Shown one piece after another: positions 8,731 through 15,782 of a DNA stretch of 64,000 nucleotides. A program made the position numbers and the translations under genes. The notes beneath the pieces were generated by a model, which was not told the DNA's origin, searched no databases, and saw only the letters and a list, made by a program, of their open reading frames with translations. This DNA is from Paractinoplanes bogorensis (GTDB lineage Bacteria > Actinomycetota > Actinomycetes > Mycobacteriales > Micromonosporaceae), in the NCBI RefSeq assembly GCF_018829635.1, contig NZ_JAHKKG010000005.1:62001-126000 (forward strand), written 5' to 3'. The stretch's first letter is position 1. The number at the start of each line of letters is the position of its first letter.

Positions 8731-9309
8731 TCACCGGGCGGCCTGCGCCATGGCGTCGAACGCGTCGGTCAGCAGGTGGCCGAGCGGGACCGTGCCCGCG
8801 GCCCGGGTCCATGCCTCGCCGGCGGCGTCCATGCAGGCCAGTGCGCTCGCGATGACGGCCGCGGCCTGCAGGTCACCCGACGTCGTGCCGAGCCGGCGTT
8901 TCACCTCGGGCAGCAGGTCGGCCTGCCACTGCAGGTGCTTCTCGAGACTGCGGGCGCGCAACGACGGGGTTCCGTACATCATCTCGGAGATCTTGAGCAG
9001 TCGGGCCGGGTCGCCGCCGTGGTCCTCGATCAGCAGCATGACGTTGAGCAGGGCGGTCCAGAGCGGCTCGTCGTCCGGCCGGGCGGCCAGTGCGGCGGCG
9101 GCCTGGGGGCCCTCGCCGCTCAGATGGAACAGGACGATGTCCTCCTTCGTGCCGAAGTAGCGGAAGAGGGAACGCCGCGAGATGCCGGCGGCCGCGGCGA
9201 TGTCGTCGAACGTCGTCGCCTCGAACCCCTTGTCGAGGAAGAGGTCCATGGCCACCCCGATGACCTCGGTGATGGCGGCCTGCCGGGAACGGTTCCAGAG
9301 GGTGCTCAC
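8731..9309 (-). CDS. TetR-family transcriptional repressor
   Basis: The 192-residue protein has an N-terminal TetR HTH: AITEVIGVAMDLFLDKGFEATTFDDIAAAAGISRRSLFRYFGTKEDI in pieces, with the recognition helix at ISRRSLFRYF. The C-terminal ligand domain is helical and unassigned. I placed the start at GTG 9309 (STLWNRSR...); a GTG at 9333 would add eight residues but lies in the divergent promoter. It is divergent from an SDR gene, whose promoter overlaps its 5' end, so it probably represses that gene and itself. The 3' end has been copied downstream as a tandem array. Confidence 0.9.
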   Translation of the reverse strand: MSTLWNRSRQAAITEVIGVAMDLFLDKGFEATTFDDIAAAAGISRRSLFRYFGTKEDIVLFHLSGEGPQAAAALAARPDDEPLWTALLNVMLLIEDHGGDPARLLKISEMMYGTPSLRARSLEKHLQWQADLLPEVKRRLGTTSGDLQAAAVIASALACMDAAGEAWTRAAGTVPLGHLLTDAFDAMAQAAR

Positions 9310-9326
9310 CGACCCAGTATGCCTGA

Positions 9327-9360
9327 TTGACACTGAGTGCCACTCTGACCTACGGTGTCA
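9327..9360 (+). promoter_or_regulatory. Promoter of the SDR gene with an overlapping inverted repeat
   Basis: TTGACA (9327-9332) and TACGGT (9351-9356) are spaced by 18 bases. The ATG at 9364 follows 7 bases later, which implies a leaderless mRNA. TGACAC (9328-9333) and GTGTCA (9355-9360) form an inverted repeat bracketing the promoter, a plausible operator for the divergent TetR protein. Confidence 0.6.
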
Positions 9361-9363
9361 TGC

Positions 9364-10158
9364 ATGAAGCCAGTGGACTACGCCCGCCAGACCGTCCTCG
9401 TCACCGGCGCCAGCTCGGGGATCGGCGCCGAGTTCGCCCGTCGTCTCGCCGCCCGCGGCGCCTCGCTGGTGCTGGTGGCCCGGCGGCTCGACCGGCTCGA
9501 GGCGCTGGCCCGTTCCCTTTCCGGGGTCCAGGTGCACACGGTTGCTCTCGACCTGACGACACCTTCCGTCGGTTCGGTGCTGGAGAAAGAGCTCGCCGGC
9601 CGTGGCGTGGAGGTCACCAGCGTGATCAACAACGCCGGCTTCGCCACCCATGGGCCGTTCCACACCGAGGACCCCGCGCGGCTCCACCAGGAGATCGCGG
9701 TCGACGTCACGAGCGTGGTCGACCTGACCCGGACCTACATCGAGAGGCTGCGCGACCGCGGCGACGGCTTCCTGATCAACGTGGCCAGCATGGCCGCGTA
9801 CCAGGCCAGCCCGACGATGGCCGTCTACGGGGCGACCAAGGCGTTCGTGCTGAGCTTCACCGAGGCGCTCTGGTACGAGTCCCGCGGCACCGGGCTCCGC
9901 GTCTTCGCCCTGTCGCCGGGCGCCACCGAGACCGAGTTCTTCGACGTGGCCGGCAACGCCGCCGACGGAGGCAGCCGCCGCATGACGGCCGCGCAGGTGG
10001 TCGACACGGCGTTCGCCACCCTGGCCCGGCACAACCCGCCGCCGAGCGTGACGGTCGGCCGGATGAACACCGCGGCCGCCGTGGCCGGGCGCGTCCTGCT
10101 CAGCCGGAAGCGCTCGACCATGATGATCGGCTCGATGATGAGCCGCAGTTCCGCTTAA
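9364..10158 (+). CDS. Short-chain dehydrogenase/reductase
   Basis: The 264-residue enzyme shows the classical SDR set: cofactor loop TGASSGIG near the N-terminus, VINNAG after strand 4, the catalytic Ser in NVASMAAY and the pair Y-x-x-x-K in YGATK. ARRLDR after strand 2 suggests NADP(H) preference. The C-terminal part (AAAVAGRVLLSRKRSTMMIGSMM) is hydrophobic and resembles SDRs acting on lipid or long-chain substrates; that is inference. The start is ATG 9364, just after a -10 element; a GTG at 9355 would fall inside that element. Its TAA overlaps the stop of the convergent downstream gene (TTAA at 10155-10158). Confidence 0.9.
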   Translation: MKPVDYARQTVLVTGASSGIGAEFARRLAARGASLVLVARRLDRLEALARSLSGVQVHTVALDLTTPSVGSVLEKELAGRGVEVTSVINNAGFATHGPFHTEDPARLHQEIAVDVTSVVDLTRTYIERLRDRGDGFLINVASMAAYQASPTMAVYGATKAFVLSFTEALWYESRGTGLRVFALSPGATETEFFDVAGNAADGGSRRMTAAQVVDTAFATLARHNPPPSVTVGRMNTAAAVAGRVLLSRKRSTMMIGSMMSRSSA

Positions 10159-10850
10159 AGCTCGTCGCAGGTGTTCCGCACGTCGGTGACCAGTTGGGCC
10201 ACCCGGCTCAGGTCGAAGGTTACGACGGCCTGCTGCACCTGCTGGGCCTGGGCGGCGAGCACCCGGTAATCGGGGTCGGCCTGACCGGCGGCCTGCGCGA
10301 GGGCGATGGCGCCGCCGAGGCGGTAGGTGGTCTGCTCGGTCACCGTCTCGGGCTGCCACTGGTCGGGCACCGATCGGAAGACGTCGCAGGCCGCGGCGGC
10401 GTCGGAGGCCGCGTCGTCGTCGCCCCCGCCGACGAACGAGCTGGCCGCCCAGAGAATGCCGACGATCAGCGCGCCGATCACCAGGCCGGCTCCACCGGCG
10501 AACAGGAGGCGGCGGTTGCCCCCGCCGCCCGGCTCAGTGACGGGCGGGTACTCGGTCGCCGCGGGCCCAGGGACGCCCTCACCCGGCTGCGGCGCGACAG
10601 CCGGCCACTCCCCGGTGCCGACGCTGGTCGCCACCTCGACCGGCGGCGCCGTGGCCGCTTGCTGCTCGGGAGTGGTCTCGGCCGGCCATTGGCCGGTACC
10701 GACGCTGGTCGGCACGTCGAGAGGCTGCGTGTACGCCGGCGCCGCGGCCGTCCCCTGCTCGGGCACGGTCTCGGCCGGCCGTTGCCAGGCGCTGTCCTCA
10801 GCCGGTGCCGGATCGGGCTGGGGCGACTCGGGCGGCGGCGACGTCGTCAT
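10155..10850 (-). CDS. Single-pass membrane protein with Pro-rich cytoplasmic tail
   Basis: The 231-residue protein has an N-terminal region of about 110 residues rich in Pro, Ala, Thr and Glu. It contains an imperfect repeat around TSVGTGQWPAETTPEQ and TSVGTGEWPA. One transmembrane helix (LLFAGGAGLVIGALIVGILWAA) follows, then an acidic linker GGGDDD and an extracytoplasmic domain of about 85 residues with two Cys (ACDVF and NTCDEL) that could form a disulfide. I do not recognise the family. The start could be MTTSPPP at 10850 or an ATG six codons earlier. The stop overlaps the SDR stop in TTAA. Confidence 0.72.
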   Translation of the reverse strand: MTTSPPPESPQPDPAPAEDSAWQRPAETVPEQGTAAAPAYTQPLDVPTSVGTGQWPAETTPEQQAATAPPVEVATSVGTGEWPAVAPQPGEGVPGPAATEYPPVTEPGGGGNRRLLFAGGAGLVIGALIVGILWAASSFVGGGDDDAASDAAAACDVFRSVPDQWQPETVTEQTTYRLGGAIALAQAAGQADPDYRVLAAQAQQVQQAVVTFDLSRVAQLVTDVRNTCDEL

Positions 10851-10923
10851 AGTCCGAAAGAATTCCATATCGCACCGAACGAGGTCACTCCAGCACCGAA
10901 ATCCGTTTCCGGCGATTTCTCCA

Positions 10924-11007
10924 GCGGCCGGCCTCGCGGGTCAGGCGGCCGGCCTCGCGGGTCAGGCGGCCGGCCTCGCGGGTCAGGCGGCCGGCCTCGC
11001 CGGTCAG
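10924..11007. repeat. 21-bp tandem repeat, four copies, abutting a stop codon
   Basis: Four units start at 10924, 10945, 10966 and 10987. The first three are identical and the fourth differs by one base; the core is GCGGCCGGCCTCGCGGGTCA. The last unit overlaps the stop of the minus-strand repeat-protein gene (TCA at 11004-11006), and every unit carries the same TGA on that strand. GGCCGGCC in each unit is self-complementary, so the transcript could fold. Confidence 0.95.
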
Positions 11008-11891
11008 GTGCCGGGCAGAAGTCGCATCAGTTCGTCCGGGGTCGCCGCCACAAACGGCGTGGGTTCACCGAGCCGGGCCGGGTCGGGATAACCGGTCCGG
11101 TGTCCTGCCTTGCTTCTCGGATCGTCGGGCGGCAGGAGCCAGAGTCGCGCGGTGGTCGAGACCATCTCGTCCCGGTCGTGGGCGAGGATCTCGTAGACCT
11201 CGCGGGTGGCACCGGCAAGGTTGGCCAGCCAGTAGCGGACGTCGAACGAGCGATCCCGCGCCAGCGCGAGCAGATCGTCCACCGGCACCTCGGCGCGGCG
11301 ATGGTTGGCCCAGACGACGGCGAGCCGCGCCTGCCGGTGCGTGTCGTGGCGCAGGGCTTGCAGTTGCGGCACCGTGACCAGCGAGTTGATCCCGGCCGCA
11401 CCCCGTATCCGGCCGTCGGGGTCGGCGAGCAGGGCCGCAACGACGGCGGGTGAGTCCGTGCACGCGGCGAGGGCCTCGCGGACCGTGACGAATTCGTCCC
11501 GGGCGAGTGCCGCGCCGATCTCCGCCGGCAGGCCCGGCTGCTGAGCCAGCACCAGCCGGACGTTCGGATCGGCGGCCGCACACATGGCCCGGCGCGCGGC
11601 CGGAGTGGCGGCCGGATTCCGGGCGGCCGTCAACCGCACCCGCCAGTGCCGATCCGTCAGCAGCGTGATCAGCACGTCCTCGGGCACGCCCGGATTCCCG
11701 GCGACGGCGGCGCGCGTGGCGAGGTCCCGATCGGCGATCAATGCTCGCAGAACATCGCCGGATGCGTCCGGGCGAGCCGCGACCGCACGCCGGACGGCCG
11801 GCGAGGAGTCCCCGGCGTACGCGGCCAGCGACTCCACGCTCGCGCGTTGCGCCGCCGCCACCCGCTCGGCAACGCTGGTCCGTCCAGCCAT
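11004..11891 (-). CDS. HEAT/ANT-like helical repeat protein
   Basis: The 295-residue soluble protein is built from regular repeats of about 22-24 residues with an N/R-P/G turn, for example DVLRALIADRDLATRAAVAGNPGVPEDVLITLLTDRHWRVRLTAARNPA in pieces. This resembles leucine-rich-variant or AbfS-type helical repeats. No catalytic motif is present. The last 40 residues (SKAGHRTGYPDPARLGEPTPF) leave the repeat. The ATG at 11891 is the first Met after the divergent promoter. It diverges from another repeat-protein gene, which suggests joint function, but no partner is known. A 21-bp tandem array starts at its stop codon. Confidence 0.8.
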   Translation of the reverse strand: MAGRTSVAERVAAAQRASVESLAAYAGDSSPAVRRAVAARPDASGDVLRALIADRDLATRAAVAGNPGVPEDVLITLLTDRHWRVRLTAARNPAATPAARRAMCAAADPNVRLVLAQQPGLPAEIGAALARDEFVTVREALAACTDSPAVVAALLADPDGRIRGAAGINSLVTVPQLQALRHDTHRQARLAVVWANHRRAEVPVDDLLALARDRSFDVRYWLANLAGATREVYEILAHDRDEMVSTTARLWLLPPDDPRSKAGHRTGYPDPARLGEPTPFVAATPDELMRLLPGT

Positions 11892-11902
11892 GATCTTGAC
11901 CT

Positions 11903-11931
11903 TAACGCTGGTCAGGTGGCGCTGGCATACT
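11903..11931 (+). promoter_or_regulatory. Promoter for the gene at 11939 (leaderless type)
   Basis: TTAACG (11903-11908) and CATACT (11926-11931) are 17 bases apart. The GTG start lies 7 bases past the -10, and no Shine-Dalgarno sequence is seen. Confidence 0.5.
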
Positions 11932-11938
11932 GTGCGCC

Positions 11939-13444
11939 GTGACCGGCGGCGCGGGTAGCGATGTTGTACTGCAATCACTCCTCGATGCTCTCGCTCGATG
12001 GCCTGACGTCGGGAGCCGGGCTCGCATCGACATCGAGCGTTGGGGCCAGCTCACGCCGCGCGAGGTGCGGGAATACCAGGAGCTCAGCATCGCGGCCATC
12101 GGCCGGGCCGACGACTGGCGGTCGGTGGACGACCAGGTCCGCGAGCTGGGGCGTCTGCGGTACGCACCGGCTGTTCCGGCCCTGATCGGGCTGTGGGCCG
12201 AATGCCCCGTCCATCCGGTCGCGGTCTCCGCCGGCCACGCGCTGTTCGAGATCGGGACCGTGGAGGCCCGCGACGCCCTGCGGGCGGGGATCCACGACCA
12301 CGACCACCTCGGCCGCTTCCTGGCCCTGAAGGTCATGTTCACCGACGACGGAACGGCCTGGGACAACGTCGGTCCCCTGTTCTCGGACGAGGGCCTGACC
12401 ACTGAGGCCGGTCTGACGGCCGCGGGCGAGGCTCTCGGTCTTCTGTCGCCGTGGTCGTTCACCCGGTCCGGCCCGGAGTGGCACTCGGAGGAGCTGCGCA
12501 CGCTGGTGGCGCGGGATCCCCGCTGGCTCGACCTGTGCGTCCGTCTGCGCAACCACGAAGCCCTGGGCCGGTCGGCCCGGCAGGTGCTCAAGTACGCCGA
12601 TCCGGCTGTCACGACGCCGGCGTTGGACGCGGCCGCGGCCGTGCGGGCGGCGCCGACCGCAAAGCCGTCCGGCCCGCGCCAGCGACCGGGGGATCTCGTG
12701 GCCCGCTATCGAGACGGTGACCACCGCGGAGTGTGGCGCGACCTCGGCGCGATCGCCCACCTGGACGACGAGTGGCGGGCCGAGGCCGAGCAGGTCGCCG
12801 AGCTGACCATGGATCGGGTCCGGCAGAACGCCGTGCGCCTCACCGCCGCTCTGGTGGCCGCCGGCTGGCCGGTCAGCGAGGATAAGGCGCTACCCGGACC
12901 CGCCGCGGACGTCGGGGACCGGCTGCGCGAGTTGGCGCAGGTGACCGGTTCGGCGGTGCCGCCGGCGCTGGCCGCGTACTGGCGTCTCGTCGGAACGATC
13001 GACCTGGTCCCGCGCGACACCTGGGACGCACCGTTCCCGCCCGGCGTCCCCGAACAACTCACGGTCGCCGACCCACTGGAGATCATTGACCTCAGCGAGT
13101 CGTGGTTCTCGGTCGAGGAATGGCAGGAGGAATCGGCGGACCATCATCCCGAGCTCGCCGGACCGCTTGAGGTGACCTTCGCCGCCGACTATCTGCACAA
13201 GGCCAACATCAGCGGCGGCGCCCCGTACTCGGTCTGGCTGCCGTACGCCGGCGCCGACCCGCTGGTCCGCGACGAGGACCACGGCCTGACGTTCACCGAC
13301 TACCTGCGGCACGCCTTCGCCGGAAAAGGATTCCTCCGGCTCGACCGGCAGGACGAATGGCTCGCCCACGGCGTCACCCGGGACGAGCTCACCGAGCTGA
13401 CCGCCTGGTTGGAGCGCGTCGAATACGAGCACCTGGACTTCTGA
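11939..13444 (+). CDS. HEAT-like repeat protein with SMI1/KNR4-like C-terminal region
   Basis: The protein has 501 residues. Residues of about 1-220 are helical repeats (LRYAPAVPALIGLWAECPVHPVAVSAGHALFEIGT). A Pro/Arg-rich linker follows near 235-250. Residues of about 320-500 form a mixed alpha/beta domain containing VPPALAAYWRLVGTIDLVP and a run of acidic and aromatic residues. That segment resembles SUKH (SMI1/KNR4) domains, which occur in immunity proteins and unrelated cytosolic proteins; the match is by eye and tentative. It is divergent from the repeat protein at 11004-11891. The start is GTG, apparently leaderless. The next gene ends 12 bases away, convergent. Confidence 0.72.
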   Translation: MTGGAGSDVVLQSLLDALARWPDVGSRARIDIERWGQLTPREVREYQELSIAAIGRADDWRSVDDQVRELGRLRYAPAVPALIGLWAECPVHPVAVSAGHALFEIGTVEARDALRAGIHDHDHLGRFLALKVMFTDDGTAWDNVGPLFSDEGLTTEAGLTAAGEALGLLSPWSFTRSGPEWHSEELRTLVARDPRWLDLCVRLRNHEALGRSARQVLKYADPAVTTPALDAAAAVRAAPTAKPSGPRQRPGDLVARYRDGDHRGVWRDLGAIAHLDDEWRAEAEQVAELTMDRVRQNAVRLTAALVAAGWPVSEDKALPGPAADVGDRLRELAQVTGSAVPPALAAYWRLVGTIDLVPRDTWDAPFPPGVPEQLTVADPLEIIDLSESWFSVEEWQEESADHHPELAGPLEVTFAADYLHKANISGGAPYSVWLPYAGADPLVRDEDHGLTFTDYLRHAFAGKGFLRLDRQDEWLAHGVTRDELTELTAWLERVEYEHLDF

Positions 13445-13456
13445 GGGCAGATAACG

Positions 13457-14998
13457 TCACGCGGCCAGCACGGATCGCGGCGCCGGGGTGCTCAGCTCGA
13501 CGCCGTCGCCGCCGCGGCGCTTGGCCCGGTACATGGCGGCGTCGGCCAGGTCGACCACCGCGGGCAGCGTCGACGCCGGACCGCCCGCCACCCCGATGCT
13601 CAGCGTCGCCGGGCAGTCCGGGATGCCGCGCACGGCCAGCACCATCCGTTGCGCCACCTCGCGCGCCGTCGCGTGGCCGACGCCGGGCAGCAGCACCGCG
13701 AACTCGTCGCCGCCGAGCCGCGCCACCACGTCGGTCTCGCGGGCCAGCGACATCAGCGCGGCCGCGATGGCGCGCAGTGCGGCGTCGCCGGCCGCGTGGC
13801 CCTCGGTGTCGTTGATCTGTTTGAACTTGTCGGTGTCGATCACCAGGACGCTGGCCCACTCGTCGGGGCCGCTCTCCAGGCGGCGCACCGCCGAGTCGAA
13901 CGCGCGCCGGTTGGCGATGCCGGTCAGCGGGTCGACCTCGGCCGCCGCCTGCATCTGTTCCAGCGACCGCATCGTCTCGAACGAGTTCAGGGTGCGCAGG
14001 CGTTGCTGCCAGAGGGCGGCGGCGAGCGTTTCCCCGTACGAGAGACCCGCCGCGGCCCCGGGCGACCCCTGCCCCGCCAGCAGCACCGCATGGGTGTGGT
14101 GGTGCGCGGCCGTGATCAGCACCCCGGCGTCGGGCGGCAGCGCCTCGATCGCCCGTTCGATCACCGCCAGGGCCTCGCCGGGGCGTCCCGTGCGGCGCAG
14201 CGCGACCGCGTGGAACGGACCCGCGAAGCCCAGCAGCAGCGGGCTCATACCTCGCGCGTACAGGCGCTCGAGCAGGAACGTGATCTCGGTGGCGGCCGAC
14301 AGCGGGTCGTGCCGGTCGGCCTTGGCGCAGGCCGCGGCGAGCAGCGCGTAGTCCCGCCACACCTCGGCGTCCGGCCCGTCGGCCTCGGCGGCGGCCCTGG
14401 TCCCGTACGCCTCGGCCTCGGCCGTGTGGCTCTCGGCCGCCTTGACCTGGCCCACCTGGTAGAGCTCGAGCGCCCAGGTCAGGTGCAGCTCGGCCAGGTT
14501 GATCAGCCACATCGCCCGGTTGCCGTTGGCCGGGCCGGGGGCGGTGCTGAGTTCGTACGCGGCCTCGTAGTGCGCCCCGACCAGCTCGTACAGGCGCAGC
14601 TCGAAGAAGGCGATGGCGATCATGACGCGGGCGTTGACGGCGGCGACCGTCTCGGTCTCGTCGAGCACTGTGGTCTCGGCCGCGACCAGGTCGCGCAGCA
14701 CGCCGTCGAGGTCGTAGTCGGCCGTGTGCCCGTCGCCGACCCGCGACCGGGTGCCGGCCCGGGTGGCCAGCGCGGCGGCCCGCCAGCCGGGGGAGCACCC
14801 GGCCGACGCGAGCATCCGCGCGATCGCGTCCTCCCAGGCCGGCAGGTCGCCGAGCACGTTGAACGCGATGACCCGGACGAAGTGCAGCCCGGCGTGGTCG
14901 CTGTCGGCCAGCAGCGCGTCGGCGCGAGCCAGGGCCTCGGTGGCCTGGCCGGCCTGTGCCTGCTCGAGCAGCCGAACGGCTTCGTGCGTCGGGTCCAT
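13457..14998 (-). CDS. Diguanylate cyclase with TPR-like sensory half
   Basis: The 513-residue protein has no membrane segment. Residues of about 1-335 are TPR-like helices (LLEQAQAGQATEALARADALLADSD, then AIAFFELRLYELVGAHYEAAY). Residues of about 350-505 form a GGDEF domain with the active-site loop GGDEF at 429-433. The inhibitory I-site RETD at 420-423 has the correct five-residue spacing. It should therefore make cyclic di-GMP and be inhibited by it. TPR-GGDEF proteins usually sense partner proteins or peptides. The ATG at 14998 is preceded by GGAGG; longer readings are spurious. It is separated from the upstream response regulator gene by a copied 3'-end segment. Confidence 0.93.
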   Translation of the reverse strand: MDPTHEAVRLLEQAQAGQATEALARADALLADSDHAGLHFVRVIAFNVLGDLPAWEDAIARMLASAGCSPGWRAAALATRAGTRSRVGDGHTADYDLDGVLRDLVAAETTVLDETETVAAVNARVMIAIAFFELRLYELVGAHYEAAYELSTAPGPANGNRAMWLINLAELHLTWALELYQVGQVKAAESHTAEAEAYGTRAAAEADGPDAEVWRDYALLAAACAKADRHDPLSAATEITFLLERLYARGMSPLLLGFAGPFHAVALRRTGRPGEALAVIERAIEALPPDAGVLITAAHHHTHAVLLAGQGSPGAAAGLSYGETLAAALWQQRLRTLNSFETMRSLEQMQAAAEVDPLTGIANRRAFDSAVRRLESGPDEWASVLVIDTDKFKQINDTEGHAAGDAALRAIAAALMSLARETDVVARLGGDEFAVLLPGVGHATAREVAQRMVLAVRGIPDCPATLSIGVAGGPASTLPAVVDLADAAMYRAKRRGGDGVELSTPAPRSVLAA

Positions 14999-15051
14999 CG
15001 CGCCTCCTGCCCCTGCTGATCGACCATGCCGCACGACAGTGAAGAAGAAAA

Positions 15052-15117
15052 CTAGACCCGCCGGTATTCGCCTCGGCCGCTCTCTTGCTCGGGACGTCCT
15101 AGACCCGCCGGTATTCG
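15052..15117. repeat. Direct repeat copying the response regulator 3' end
   Basis: CTAGACCCGCCGGTATTCG occurs at 15052-15070 and again at 15099-15117, 47 bases apart. The second copy encodes the last residues and stop of the response regulator (EYRRV-stop on the minus strand). The first copy is non-coding and lies downstream of that stop. Weaker similarity continues for about 10 further bases. Confidence 0.9.
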
Positions 15118-15782
15118 ACTTCGGGCCGTCCGGGCCCGCCGTAGCGCGGGTTCCGGGCGACCTGGCCGGTCTCGGCGAGATGTTCCAGGTAGCGGCGGGC
15201 GGTGACGCGCGAGGCACCCATCCGGGCGGCGACCTCGGCCGCGGACAGCCCGGCCGTCGCGGACTCCGCCCGCAGCACCCCCAGCACCAGGTCGAGGGTG
15301 CCCTGGTCGAGGCCCTTGGGCAGCGAGTCGGGGGAGGCCCCGCGCAGGGTGGCCAGGGCCCGGTCGATCTCGTGCTGGGCCGCGACCGGTTCGACGCCGA
15401 GCATCTGCCGGCGGTAACGGGCGTAGGCGAGCAGCTTCTCGCGGAACGTGGCGAACGTGAACGGCTTCAGCAGATAGTGCGTGACCCCCAGCGACACCGC
15501 CGAACGCACCACGGCGAGATCCCGCGCCGACGTCACGACCAGCACATCCGTGCCGATTCCGGAGGCGCGCAGGGCCCGCGTCAGTTCGAGGCCGTTCATG
15601 TCGGGCAGGTGCAGGTCGAGCAGCACCAGGTCGACCGGCGTCGAACGCAGCGTGGCCATCGCCCGTTGCGCGGTGTGCGCGACGGCGGCCACTTCAAAAC
15701 CTTCGACCCTTCCCGCGTACGCGGCGTGTGCCTCGGCCAGAAGCGGCTCGTCCTCGACCACCAGCACGCGTATGGCAGTCAT
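15099..15782 (-). CDS. CitB/DcuR-type response regulator
   Basis: The 227-residue protein begins with a receiver domain (VLVVEDEPLLAEAH) with phospho-acceptor D56 in VLLDLHLPD and the conserved Lys in LLKPF. The C-terminal half has an HTH of the CitB/DctR type: LSAAEVAARMGASRVTARRYLEHLAETGQV. It pairs with the histidine kinase upstream, whose stop overlaps its ATG in ATGA (15779-15782). Regulators of this class control C4-dicarboxylate or citrate uptake. The dicarboxylate transporter gene starts on the other side of the kinase, divergent, and is the obvious target. The 3' end has been duplicated downstream. Confidence 0.92.
   Translation of the reverse strand: MTAIRVLVVEDEPLLAEAHAAYAGRVEGFEVAAVAHTAQRAMATLRSTPVDLVLLDLHLPDMNGLELTRALRASGIGTDVLVVTSARDLAVVRSAVSLGVTHYLLKPFTFATFREKLLAYARYRRQMLGVEPVAAQHEIDRALATLRGASPDSLPKGLDQGTLDLVLGVLRAESATAGLSAAEVAARMGASRVTARRYLEHLAETGQVARNPRYGGPGRPEVEYRRV

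Noticed and set aside
8626..11007. CRISPR arrays at the two tandem repeats
   Set aside because: The units are contiguous, without unique spacers, and no cas gene is present.
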